Part shown: positions 33,776 through 41,627 of the stretch, in pieces | Layout of the letters: the number at the start of each line of letters is the position of its first letter | Numbering within the stretch: position 1 is the first letter of the stretch | From: Noviherbaspirillum sp. Root189 | Lineage (GTDB): Bacteria; Pseudomonadota; Gammaproteobacteria; Burkholderiales; Burkholderiaceae_D | Reading direction: 5' to 3' | DNA length: 64,000 bases | Assembly (NCBI RefSeq): GCF_001428545.1 | Contig: NZ_LMHZ01000067.1 | Span: 1-64,000 of the forward strand | Made by a program: the position numbers and the translations under genes | Notes under the pieces: generated by a model | The model's input: only the letters and a program-made list of their open reading frames with translations | The model's database searches: none | What the model was told of the DNA's origin: nothing

Positions 33776-34270
33776 TTATCGTGAAATCCATTCGATGACG
33801 ACCGCAGACAGATAGAGGCCCAAGCCAAAGACGGTGTGATTGGCCATGCTACGCAGGCAGCTCTTCAAGGGAGCGGGTGTCCTGGAGGCAGCAAAACCCA
33901 GTCCCATGGCCGGCTGCATGACAAATAAGGGAATGACCACCGTAGAAAAGCCGATTGCGACGGCTGGCAAGATGGACGGGCTCTGTATCCAGGCAGCGCC
34001 TTGCACAGCAACAAGTAATCCCGCAAAGGCAATACCAACTGCATAGTGAGTCAGCCAGCCCCATGTCACTTCACCTGAAATGGCCTGTGCCTGCCCGATG
34101 GAACGGTGTGCAAACCTGCCTCGAAACAGGTGCCCCGTCCATCGTCCGATGAATGCAAAGTTGAGTGTCTGGACGCCCATGTATCTCAACATCGTGAGCC
34201 AGACATCCATGACGACGGTGGCTCCGATACCGACGAATATGACGCGTGTAAGGACTTCGACTATGTTCAT
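33776..34270 (-). CDS. DUF2938 membrane protein
   Basis: 164 residues with about four helices. Typical DUF2938 elements are GIGATVVMDVWLTMLRYMG, FIGRWTGHLFRGRFAH, EVTWGWLTHYAVGIAFAGLLV and QPAMGLGFAASRTPAPLKSCLRSMANHTVFGLGLY. ATG 34270 is preceded by AGGAG at good spacing. First gene downstream of the MerR-type promoter. Function unknown; its pairing with a quinone reductase suggests redox or detoxification at the membrane. Confidence 0.85.
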   Translation of the reverse strand: MNIVEVLTRVIFVGIGATVVMDVWLTMLRYMGVQTLNFAFIGRWTGHLFRGRFAHRSIGQAQAISGEVTWGWLTHYAVGIAFAGLLVAVQGAAWIQSPSILPAVAIGFSTVVIPLFVMQPAMGLGFAASRTPAPLKSCLRSMANHTVFGLGLYLSAVVIEWISR

Positions 34271-34310
34271 GAGGGCTCCTTTTTCGTTGACAGGGGAAAG
34301 TCTTGACCTC

Positions 34311-34341
34311 ACTATAGAAGTTGAAGTCAACTTCAAGTCAA
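34311..34341 (-). promoter_or_regulatory. MerR-type promoter with 19-bp spacer and dyad operator
   Basis: Reading leftward: -35 TTGACT (34341-34336), 19-nt spacer, -10 TATAGT (34316-34311). The spacer holds a perfect dyad GAAGTTGA-AG-TCAACTTC (34317-34334). Over-long 19-bp spacers with a central dyad are the hallmark of MerR-activated promoters. It faces the DUF2938-flavodoxin-DUF2798 operon and abuts the divergent merR-like gene. Confidence 0.85.
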
Positions 34342-34351
34342 GGGCTTATTA

Positions 34352-34783
34352 ATGGATATCGCTGAAGTCGCCAAGCGCGCGGGTGTTCCTGCTTCGACAC
34401 TGCGCTTCTACGAGAAAAGAGGACTTATTGCGTCGGTTGGTCGACAAGGCATGCGACGTCGTTTTGCACCCGCCGTGCTGGACCAGCTGGCGCTTATTGC
34501 ACTTGGTCAAGCTGCCGGATTATCCCTGGATGAAATCAGCGCCATGTTGTCGCCAAATGGTGGGCCAGTGATCGACAGGCAACTGCTTGCAGCCAAGGCT
34601 GATGAGATCGACAAAACGATTAGTCAGCTGCGAGCGGTGAGCCGAGGATTGCGACATGCCGTCGCGTGCCCGGCCCCCAGTCATGCAGAGTGCCCGACCT
34701 TTCGGCGCTTGCTGAAAGCGGCGGCGTCCGGCGCCCTGGATAGCCGGCGGCATAGCAAGGAAATTAAACGCACCGTCAAATAA
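34352..34783 (+). CDS. MerR-family transcriptional regulator
   Basis: 143 residues: winged helix (DIAEVAKRAGVPASTLRFYEKRGLIASVGRQGMRRRF), a coiled-coil dimerisation helix about 78-108, and a short C-terminus with two cysteines (CPAPSHAECPTF) that could sense an electrophile, oxidant or metal. It is divergent from the DUF2938 operon and starts 10 nt from the -35 of the 19-bp-spacer promoter, so it should both repress and activate that promoter and limit its own expression. Confidence 0.9.
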   Translation: MDIAEVAKRAGVPASTLRFYEKRGLIASVGRQGMRRRFAPAVLDQLALIALGQAAGLSLDEISAMLSPNGGPVIDRQLLAAKADEIDKTISQLRAVSRGLRHAVACPAPSHAECPTFRRLLKAAASGALDSRRHSKEIKRTVK

Positions 34784-35040
34784 TGACTGAATGCCAGACA
34801 GTGATCAGCAGAGCTGCACTTTACCCAGCTAAACGCATGAATGACGGATTACAAAACCGCTTACCTTCGCATGTTTTTCAGGCACGCCAATATATTGCTG
34901 AGCTCGGTACGCAACTAGAGGAGAGAGGCTTGTCTTTTCGCAGTCCGCCGGAAGAGCCCACCAGTTGTTGCCAGTTGTTGCGGGCGTGGCTGCACGAAAC
35001 AACGGTGGGCGCCTCCCTTGCCAGCCGCGGTGAACCTTAA
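34783..35040 (+). CDS. Small hypothetical protein coupled to merR
   Basis: 85 residues. Its ATG overlaps the merR stop (TAATG), which suggests translational coupling. The middle is helical and polar (VFQARQYIAELGTQLEERGLSF), with adjacent cysteines in PTSCCQLLRAW. A direct repeat CCAGTTGTTG x2 lies at about 34960-34978. No family recognised. It could be a chance frame, since no independent SD is seen. Confidence 0.4.
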   Translation: MTECQTVISRAALYPAKRMNDGLQNRLPSHVFQARQYIAELGTQLEERGLSFRSPPEEPTSCCQLLRAWLHETTVGASLASRGEP

Positions 35041-35245
35041 GTTTGCTGTAATGTGGCTGCGGTATCATTCAGCCTGATTATTTCGTCACATCGCCGCGTC
35101 GGCTGGCAGCGGTCTGCCATGTATAGGCTTCTGCTGGCGGGACATAACCGGCTGAACGCCGGTGCAGCAAGTGCGCTCCCCGTCCGATCAGGGATGGATT
35201 TCTCCGCTGTTTCGCGTCACATCCTTATTTACTCCCGAAGTCTTC

Positions 35246-35662
35246 ATGCACGTCGTGTCAATGGTCCTTATTTTTCTGCTTGCCGTGGTCGTCAGCGCCA
35301 TGATAGGCCGCCTGCTGCCAATCAAGGTACCATTGCCGCTGCTGCAGATCGGCATTGGTGCACTTTTGGCCATGGCGGGTTTCCTGGTGCCGTTCGACTC
35401 CCATCTCTTCCTGCTGCTGTTCATCCCGCCGCTGCTCTTCCTCGATGGCTGGCGGCGGCGCAGTCATTGGGGGCGCCGTGACCTGGATCATCGGCTCACT
35501 CAACCGCGTTCTGGTCCGCCATACCGGCGAAGACCCGGCGGTGCAGATCATGATTAGCCTGCTGATGCCTTTTACCGCTTACATGGCAGCCGAACATTTC
35601 CATGTTTCCGGCATTCTTGCCGCGGTTGTGGCAGGTATGGCGATGCATTATGTAGCGATACC
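35246..35662 (+). pseudogene. Truncated CPA1-type Na+/H+ antiporter
   Basis: The frame from ATG 35246 gives MVLIFLLAVVVSAMIGRLLP, PLPLLQIGIGALLAMAGFLVPFDSHLFLLLFIPPLLFLDGWR, the start of a cation:proton antiporter. After about 35455 the homology passes to another frame: GGAVIGGAVTWIIGSLNRVLVRHTGEDPAVQIMISLLMPFTAYMAAEHFHVSGILAAVVAGMAMHY. The central helices with the ion-binding Asp are deleted at the junction. The end is cut by the repeat at 35663. Not functional. Confidence 0.85.
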
Positions 35663-35710
35663 TAATACCAATCCCGAGTCATCCCCTGACATGACTTGGG
35701 ATTGGCATAA
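35663..35710 (+). repeat. Repeat ends only, forming a hairpin (copy D)
   Basis: TAATACCAATCCC begins the element and TTGGGATTGGCATAA ends it, with almost nothing between. The arms CCAATCCCGAGTCA and TGACTTGGGATTGG pair with a single G-T exception. It interrupts and ends the antiporter pseudogene. Confidence 0.75.
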
Positions 35711-35856
35711 AACAAAAAAGGGCGGGCAAATTTGCCACGCCCCGTTCAATATCCGGAAATCATCAATGGCTTACTGCCATCGGCTCAACTCAGCGACGTA
35801 TCCGCTAAGATTGAATTAACGGATCGTTGTGCTTCGTCGGTTTACATCATCAGGAA

Positions 35857-35979
35857 TCAGGATTCCAGGGCAGCGCGCAAAGCTTCGGCAGCCTCTTCCA
35901 GCTCTGCCAATAATGCTGCCGCAAGAAGGCCTACGTAGAGACGCGAATAAAGGGCCTTCTTTCGTTTTCTCATATTCAA
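35857..35979 (-). CDS. Possible 40-residue helical peptide
   Basis: TTG 35979 lies 9 nt after AAGGAG and opens a frame containing MRKRKKALYSRLYVGLLAAALLAELEEAAEAL. This is a basic start followed by a hydrophobic, then acidic, amphipathic helix, as in small membrane-associated peptides. No homology is recognised and it may be chance. It sits among decayed genes. Confidence 0.25.
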   Translation of the reverse strand: MNMRKRKKALYSRLYVGLLAAALLAELEEAAEALRAALES

Positions 35980-36268
35980 TTTAAATTGCTCCTTAAGGGG
36001 GGTGTAATTGCCAGACTTTGCAAATTGATGCTTCGATCCATAAAGACCGGCAGATAGTGACGTACGCATTGTCGTCCGACAGTGCAAGGATACGCTGAAT
36101 TGCCGTTTCACTGCATGAGCGCTTTTCTGGAAATTGAATCATGCGGGCACACGTCCTACGGTTGCCCGCCTTATTAAATTCATCGAAAATTTCACGCTTC
36201 GTGCTCCGGCAAGTTTACCTTATATCAAACGGTATCCGGCCCGGCCCGACTATCTTGATCATGCGTTT

Positions 36269-36357
36269 GGGGGGGAGGCGAATATCGGTTAAGTCGCCCC
36301 GGGCTGTAATCCCGGAGTCTGCTGGACAGGGTGAAGGTTCAACTCCTTCTCCCCCCA
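36269..36357 (+). tRNA. tRNA-Tyr-like sequence (anticodon GTA), atypical
   Basis: Folds as a class II tRNA. Acceptor GGGGGGG (36269-36275) pairs with TCCCCCC (36350-36356), with one G-U pair. D stem GCGA/TCGC (36278-36281/36294-36297), with GG in the loop. Anticodon stem CCGGG/CCCGG around CTGTAAT (36304-36310) gives anticodon GTA. A 17-nt variable region has a small GTC/GAC stem. T arm GAAGG-TTCAACT-CCTTC. Discriminator A (36357), as expected for Tyr. Odd points: position 8 is A rather than U, the CCA end is not encoded (CCG follows), and the acceptor can also pair as 8 bp (36270-36277/36349-36356). It may be a divergent tRNA or a pseudo-tRNA. Confidence 0.5.
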
Positions 36358-36383
36358 CCGATTAAGCGGAGTAACGCATTGAT

Positions 36384-36932
36384 TCAATCGTGTATTGCCA
36401 TGCGCAATGCTGCAGAGGTATGACCTGCCAATGCAGTCATGATGCGCGCATCCTCTGCATCGAATACACGGCGTTCATCATGCAGGACGATCCAGATGGT
36501 GCCCAGTGGTATCTTGTCTTCCTGATACATTGGTACGACAAGTCCTTCCGTGATGGGAACATCGGTTTCGCGCAGCCAGGCAAAATACCGCTCGGGATGA
36601 GAAAAAAGCTGAGTAGCGCCGAGTTCCAGACACACGCCGCAGGGACTTTCGTGACGCGGCGCTTTTCCGCCGACAAACGGCGCAAAACGTCCTGCCAGAG
36701 CATCCCACGAAAAAGCTTCTTCGCCGTCGGACTCGCACAACAGGCTCACGCCTGTGGAATCTGCATTACAGAGTACCAAAGCCTGCTCGCATATGGTTTG
36801 CAGGATGGCGGCGCGCCCATATGTCGTACGTCGCGCGATCGTCGTGAAGCCTCTGCGTTCGCCAAAAACATCAGGCCTTCTGCTTTTGCGCGACTTAAGC
36901 TCGCCCGTGATGAGAACATCTTGTAGTTTCAT
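36384..36932 (-). CDS. GAF-domain protein
   Basis: 182 residues. A short basic N-terminus, then one GAF domain (about 38-180): ICEQALVLCNADSTGVSLLCE, ESPCGVCLELGATQLFSHPERYF, LVVPMYQEDKIPLGTIWIVLHDERRVFDAEDARIMTALAGHTSAALRM. The central Cys-x2-Cys (SPCGVCLE) is often kept in GAF proteins near signalling genes. There is no output domain, so it is probably a small sensor or partner of a kinase encoded elsewhere. Confidence 0.85.
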   Translation of the reverse strand: MKLQDVLITGELKSRKSRRPDVFGERRGFTTIARRTTYGRAAILQTICEQALVLCNADSTGVSLLCESDGEEAFSWDALAGRFAPFVGGKAPRHESPCGVCLELGATQLFSHPERYFAWLRETDVPITEGLVVPMYQEDKIPLGTIWIVLHDERRVFDAEDARIMTALAGHTSAALRMAIHD

Positions 36933-37329
36933 ATGGCAATTCTTTAAAGAACTTCGCGGGTGGAATCTCTTGTAATAAGTAACAATTATGCAATAAGACC
37001 CGTTCGTTATTCATATTTTACGAAAAAAAGTAAGCGTTCGGTCTGACCAAGGTTCGCCCAAAGTGTGGAGATATGTCGCCGCATTCGATTGCAGCTACAC
37101 CCCGCAGTACTGGATTGCAGGCGAGCAGACATCATTCGCCAACCAGGATAGACCATCTATGTGGCAGGATAACTCAACATGCAAGCGGCATCTTGCATGG
37201 CAATCTTGATCAAACCAGACCGCTGCTTTGGAGTATCAAAAATACAATGCATATCTTGAGTCGATAAACAGGTGTCGCAGATCACTGTTCTTCAAAAAAG
37301 CTTAGGGAAAAGAACAATTGCGGTTAAGT
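36933..37329. other. Intergenic region left of the IS element
   Basis: No gene recognised. A 64-codon frame (37073-37267) has no SD or known domain. It includes an isolated IS-end-like sequence at 37030-37048. The last six bases, TTAAGT, are repeated directly after the IS element. Confidence 0.5.
37030..37048 (+). repeat. Isolated IS end relic
   Basis: GTAAGCGTTCGGTCTGACC matches 17 of 19 positions of the outer right inverted repeat of the IS at 37330-38880, in left-end orientation and 282 bp outside that element. It looks like the remnant of an earlier insertion of the same or a close IS. Confidence 0.6.
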
Positions 37330-38880
37330 CGTAAGCGTAAGGTCTTGCTTTCAATTACCCATGGTTTCTACCGCTAGCTCATATCCAAGCTCGATTTCAG
37401 TCAGACGTGACAGTCCACGCCAGATCACCATGTTGCCAGGTGGTGGATCATGGGTGCGCCCCAAGTAGCCGCCAAGACAGGCGAGTTTGCGCAGGTAGAC
37501 TGACAGGTCCGGTGTTGTCTCGGCAGGTCCTCGTACAAGTCGATCAAGCAGTTTTACTTCTTGTGTGGTGAATGCTAGTGTGGCCGGTAGAGGACTACCT
37601 GCACGCTGCACCATAGTCGTCCAGAAGATCCGCCACCCCAGGATGCAGTAGAGTCCAATCAGGTTGACCAAACGTTCCGAAGTACGTAGCTTCGACTGCT
37701 CTACCTTGCAGCCTGATTTCATGATCTTGTGGAACGTCTCGATCTTCCAGCGCATTGCATACCACTGCAGCTTCTCGATTGCTTGCGCACGCGATGTGAC
37801 CGGCAAATCGGTGAGAAGCTTCCAATCGATACGGTCTCGGCCGACTGGTTTGCTGGGTTCTGTCGCCTGCAGTACCGTTAACGTCAGTGCAGGATACTTC
37901 GCCTGCTTGCCAATGGGGGGCAGCAAATGGATCCGCTTGAAGCGCAATTCGAGTACCGCCTTCGATACGTTGCCATGGCGATCACAAACGTCGATGCGGT
38001 GTAAGCCGTGGACCTGCACCTCTTCCATCTCGTCAGCAACGGTATGGCGAGCGTCGCCAGCAAGGCGATCAACACACGTGCGTACCAGGAAATGGGTGCC
38101 GAGTTGATGTGCGAGGCAGAAGAGTTCATAGATATCGCTCTCTCGATCACCAATATGCACGCAGCGACTGGCAGTACCGCACAAGACAGTCGAACGGCGA
38201 AGATTATCGAGCCAGCGAAAGCTTTTCTTGGTCTCAATTGGCACCCGTGTCGGATTGATCTTGCGCTTGAGCGCCGTGCAGCCGTTAAATTCCGTACGAC
38301 TCCAGAACTTGACTGCAGTTAGCCCCAATGGCAATCCTTCTGGCGTCACAGCGAGGCTGAAATGCATCAGAATGCCGCATAGCGCACATGTCCGGTGTCG
38401 TCCGTTTTTATCCTTGCCGACATAGTTTTTGTACGTGATGCCAATGGGCTGTTGGTCGTCGCGCTGAAACGTAAAGGTTGTGGTGTCATGCAAAATCAAG
38501 ACAGGGCCAGTTGTCGCGTTGAAGCGTTCGCCCGTCGCACGAAAATGTCCTTCTAGAATGATGTCTTCATGAACATGAGCATTGCCTAGAAATCGATAGG
38601 CTGCCTTGGTATTGGCCCAGTCCTGACATGCCATCGGAATGCTCTGGCCCAGATGGCTCCAGAGTTGGCCCGCTAACTCCTGCAAGCGCCTTGCCAGGCG
38701 CACATCGAAAAAGTGAAAGCCATCTAATTCATTCGCCAGCCACCCCGGCACGTGGGTACGACCAACCTGTTGCCACGCTTCCATCACGGCCTCCTGCCAA
38801 CTATTCTTCCTTCAGGCTAGACCGCGTCAACCGCAATGTCAAAAAGCGTGGGTAATTGAAAGTCAGACCGGACGCTTACG
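37330..38880 (-). mobile_element. IS4-family insertion sequence, 1551 bp
   Basis: Imperfect terminal inverted repeats of 32 bp (37330-37361 and 38849-38880) share 28 positions. The outer CGTAAGCGT, the middle GGTCT and the inner CTTTCAATTACCCA are identical. TTAAGT directly flanks both ends (37324-37329, 38881-38886) and is a possible target duplication, though shorter than the 9-12 bp usual in IS4. It carries one intact transposase gene whose stop lies in the left repeat, so it appears capable of moving. Confidence 0.88.
37351..38787 (-). CDS. IS4-family (Tn5/IS50-like) transposase
   Basis: 478 residues, intact. DDE-type transposase. The N-terminal region (GQSIPMACQDWANTKAAYRFLGNAHV) is the Tn5-like DNA-binding part. 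First catalytic Asp in LILHDTTTFTF, second in CVHIGDRESDIYELF, and the Glu in the YREK signature WYAMRWKIETFHKIMKSGCKVEQ. The C-terminal dimerisation segment follows. It acts on the inverted repeats at 37330 and 38880. Confidence 0.93.
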   Translation of the reverse strand: MMEAWQQVGRTHVPGWLANELDGFHFFDVRLARRLQELAGQLWSHLGQSIPMACQDWANTKAAYRFLGNAHVHEDIILEGHFRATGERFNATTGPVLILHDTTTFTFQRDDQQPIGITYKNYVGKDKNGRHRTCALCGILMHFSLAVTPEGLPLGLTAVKFWSRTEFNGCTALKRKINPTRVPIETKKSFRWLDNLRRSTVLCGTASRCVHIGDRESDIYELFCLAHQLGTHFLVRTCVDRLAGDARHTVADEMEEVQVHGLHRIDVCDRHGNVSKAVLELRFKRIHLLPPIGKQAKYPALTLTVLQATEPSKPVGRDRIDWKLLTDLPVTSRAQAIEKLQWYAMRWKIETFHKIMKSGCKVEQSKLRTSERLVNLIGLYCILGWRIFWTTMVQRAGSPLPATLAFTTQEVKLLDRLVRGPAETTPDLSVYLRKLACLGGYLGRTHDPPPGNMVIWRGLSRLTEIELGYELAVETMGN

Positions 38881-38963
38881 TTAAGTCTGTTCCCGTGGCG
38901 GTCTTAAAGTACTCAAACATAAGACTGGTCGATCGTCCTTATTAAATCTAGGTATATCCCTGA

Positions 38964-39686
38964 ATGGAAGAAAAACAAAACACGCGAAGCCGGCATCGGA
39001 TCGAGTTTGAGTCAATGCGCTTGCAAGTGGGAACCCGCTTGCAAGTCCTTACCGTGCTGGACATCAAGCCAGTTCAAACTTTTTCCACCTTGATCGGATA
39101 CGTGAAGAATGACTACCTTATTCTGAAAACGCCATTCGGTGACAAGGGATCCGTGACTTTTCGGGAAGGTGGGAAGTTAAGCATTCGTGTGTTTTCAGGT
39201 GTAAGCGTCTGCACTTTTGATGTCACGATCCAGCGTATCTTCGGCGCTCCGCTTCACTATATTCATGTCTCGTTTCCTGACACGATCCTGGCAAGCAATC
39301 TGCGCACAGCAATGCGCGTTCAGATGAATCTTCCCGCCACCGTGAGCACGTCTGGATCGAACGCGTTGTCGGATACGCCCGCCATACTGAGAAATCTAAG
39401 CGTATCGGGCGCGCTCATCGAATCCGTGACAGAGTTAGGCAACGAAGGCACAACACTCAGCATCTCGTTCGACACACAAGGCATGGTCGAAGTGGATGGT
39501 CTCGACACAGCAATTACCGCGCAAGCCATCATCAGGAATAGCAGTATGCGCCAGGAAGATGAGTCGGGCGATTCGAGCCGCTTTTACTGCGGTGTCGAAT
39601 TCTTGGATCTCGATCCCACGCATCAGCTCATCTTCCACACGTTGACGTACCAGGCCGTGATCGAAGACAGGCAAAAAATCGTATAA
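38964..39686 (+). CDS. YcgR-like PilZ-domain c-di-GMP effector
   Basis: 240 residues. N-terminal YcgR-type domain (about 20-105: LQVGTRLQVLTVLDIKPVQTFSTLIGYVKNDYLILKTP) and C-terminal PilZ domain (about 115-230). The c-di-GMP site is RTAMRVQMNLP (RxxxR) and NLSVSGALIES (D/NxSxxG, Asn in place of Asp). It would slow flagella or alter envelope functions at high c-di-GMP. It lies just right of the IS element, 84 nt from its end. A diguanylate cyclase is encoded at 62.3 kb, but any link is only inferred. Confidence 0.88.
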   Translation: MEEKQNTRSRHRIEFESMRLQVGTRLQVLTVLDIKPVQTFSTLIGYVKNDYLILKTPFGDKGSVTFREGGKLSIRVFSGVSVCTFDVTIQRIFGAPLHYIHVSFPDTILASNLRTAMRVQMNLPATVSTSGSNALSDTPAILRNLSVSGALIESVTELGNEGTTLSISFDTQGMVEVDGLDTAITAQAIIRNSSMRQEDESGDSSRFYCGVEFLDLDPTHQLIFHTLTYQAVIEDRQKIV

Positions 39687-39884
39687 GCAAGCTAGGCTTC
39701 TTAGTTCTATCGCGACCAGGAAAGGCAACCAGGTGTCCTTGCCAGTCGAGAGTCATGCGACGACGGTGTATCGCTATGTCAGCTTCCATACAATGCAAAC
39801 GCCAGGAGACGGGGCGATACCGGCAACTTTGGTAGAGATACAGCCTCTAACGATCTTCTTCAGGCAAAGTGGAGTATGACAGTC

Positions 39885-40229
39885 ATGAACAGCAATCAAT
39901 CAACAAGCACGAGCGCCGGCCCCCAGCAAAGCGGGGGTAACCCTATGCCTGATTCGACAGACGATTCCGACAGCAGGTTGCAGGTCGAAAATCCCACACC
40001 GGTGACAGCAACCGGCGCAGGGGCAGCGCGGAAAACTCATCAGGAAGCCTCATCCGGCGATAGCGCCCGGGACGCTGTAGACAACCCAGGCAACTCTGCT
40101 ATCGTCGGCGCGGCGGCAGGGGAAAAGATGTCTGGCAGCAAAGGCGGACCCGGTTTAGGCTCAGCTGCCTCGGCGGACGATACTCGCACTGGCACCGGTA
40201 TTTCCAGTGGCGGCGGGCGCAATACCTGA
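39885..40229 (+). CDS. Disordered Gly/Ser/Ala-rich hypothetical protein
   Basis: About 114 residues of low complexity (runs such as SGSKGGPGLGSAASADD) without hydrophobic core or signal peptide, probably unstructured. GGAG at 39871 is 10 nt from ATG 39885 and only 1 nt from ATG 39876, so 39885 is preferred. Similar proteins are common next to stress genes in Burkholderiales, but no family is recognised. Confidence 0.5.
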   Translation: MNSNQSTSTSAGPQQSGGNPMPDSTDDSDSRLQVENPTPVTATGAGAARKTHQEASSGDSARDAVDNPGNSAIVGAAAGEKMSGSKGGPGLGSAASADDTRTGTGISSGGGRNT

Positions 40230-40392
40230 TCATAGTGTTTTTCGCGACTTCAGAGCAACGGCATGAGACGACAGTCATTTGGCAAAACGGTCGGCTATGG
40301 CCGTTGCTAAGCCGACATGCCTGCGGCGCAATCGGTATCCTCCGATTGACAACCGACTATTGACGACTCGGTACCGGATGCTCAAAAAGTTT

Positions 40393-40701
40393 TTATCTCG
40401 GCGGATTCTCGTCAGGCAAGGGATAAGCATCGGCAACATAGGCATGTCCCTTCATGACCATGACGATAAAGCACACCAGGCCGCCGGTCAGAACAATCTG
40501 GCAATGCAAGAATATAAGGCCGATGCCTACGTAGTAGGCTTGCTCCATTTGCTTGAGACCAAGACCGAGTACGCCCGATTTCGCCAGCAGCATGAAGCTC
40601 GCAATACAAACCAGACCTACTATCAGGATAGTCGGCAGTTTTCTGAGTAGCGTCCACTCAAGCCCCGATGGGCATCGCTTTGAACCGGGTAAGCGTTTCA
40701 T
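40393..40701 (-). CDS. Small membrane protein of unknown function
   Basis: 102 residues with two strong hydrophobic helices (LPTILIVGLVCIASFMLLA and YVGIGLIFLHCQIVLTGGLVCFIVMVM) joined by a short loop, a basic N-terminus and a proline-rich tail. No family recognised. The topology predicts both ends in the cytoplasm. Confidence 0.6.
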   Translation of the reverse strand: MKRLPGSKRCPSGLEWTLLRKLPTILIVGLVCIASFMLLAKSGVLGLGLKQMEQAYYVGIGLIFLHCQIVLTGGLVCFIVMVMKGHAYVADAYPLPDENPPR

Positions 40702-40860
40702 GAGACCGATTTTATTTCAGCAATATCATTTAGACGGCATCGCTGAAAATTGGTTTGCTGTTTTGCCATTCTCATTTCTTGAGTCCGGCTGCTTCGTTAT
40801 AACCCGTGCATCATCGAAACCGGCTAGGATGTCTGCTTTACCAACTCCCCCGGAGTCTCA

Positions 40861-41148
40861 ATGTTTAATAAAGGAAAGATCTCCTCCGATCTGCAGTTAA
40901 AGAAGGAGACCCTGGAGGCGATCGGCTACGTCTTCGACAGCATTTCCAAAAAGTCTGGCTGGACTTGGTCTGCGCAGCTGAATGAGTCGATGGAACACTT
41001 TTCGAGCGAAAGCGAAGCGATACAGGATGCATGGAACAACGCAGGAGAACGGACCCAATCTGTACTGAGCATCCCCGCCGAGACATGGGACCGCATGTCG
41101 AGCAAGGAACAGAAAGAGATGATTCTGGAAGCGTTGGCCGTGGACTGA
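40861..41148 (+). CDS. Small helical hypothetical protein
   Basis: 95 residues, soluble, acidic and mostly helical (KKETLEAIGYVFDSISKKSGWTWSAQLNESMEHF; SSKEQKEMILEALAVD). GGAG precedes ATG 40861. No family recognised; composition and the SD support a real gene. Confidence 0.6.
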   Translation: MFNKGKISSDLQLKKETLEAIGYVFDSISKKSGWTWSAQLNESMEHFSSESEAIQDAWNNAGERTQSVLSIPAETWDRMSSKEQKEMILEALAVD

Positions 41149-41213
41149 TCGCGCCGCCATGATGACTGAGGAAACTTTAAACCGTTCCTTTTCGATAGGG
41201 AACAACGCGGTCC

Positions 41214-41451
41214 TATTCTGCCGGATCGTTGCGCGCGACAATTGCGCGCACGGCTTCAGTCGCGCTCAGGTTGATCGCTTCATGCGGTACTGACGGCGGT
41301 ATGAAAAGAAAGTCTCCTGGCTCGCTGATGACGGACTCTGCAAGACCCTCTCCATAACGCGTTTCGACGCGTCCCTCAAGCACATACCTGAACCCGGCAA
41401 TAATTCAGAGCGATGATAAACCAGCCACCGCAGGTTGGCACATTGGCGCAT
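41214..41451 (-). pseudogene. Frameshifted cupin remnant
   Basis: On the minus strand one frame gives LRWLVYHRSELLPG. After a shift at about 41400 another gives AGFRYVLEGRVETRYGEGLAESVISEPGDFLFIPPSVPHEAINLSATEAVRAIVARNDPAE and a stop at 41214. This is the metal-binding core of a cupin (HxxSE, YVLEGRVETRYGEG, PPSVPHEA). The N-terminal half is missing, so the gene is dead. Confidence 0.7.
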
Positions 41452-41627
41452 TGATTCATGCCTGGCCTTGTGCTGTTGTCATGGGACGCTGGCGTGTGCA
41501 AATCAATGAGGTGGTGTTGCAAACAGGTCAGCACCGCACCATGTTCCCGTCATCTCTGCGGGATCGCAAAACATTCGTCCAGACGGCAACTAAGCTGAGA
41601 GTAAGGGACATCAATGTGAGGCGCCGC

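Noticed and set aside
37073-37267. 64-codon frame left of the IS
   Set aside because: Not similar to transposase and without SD.
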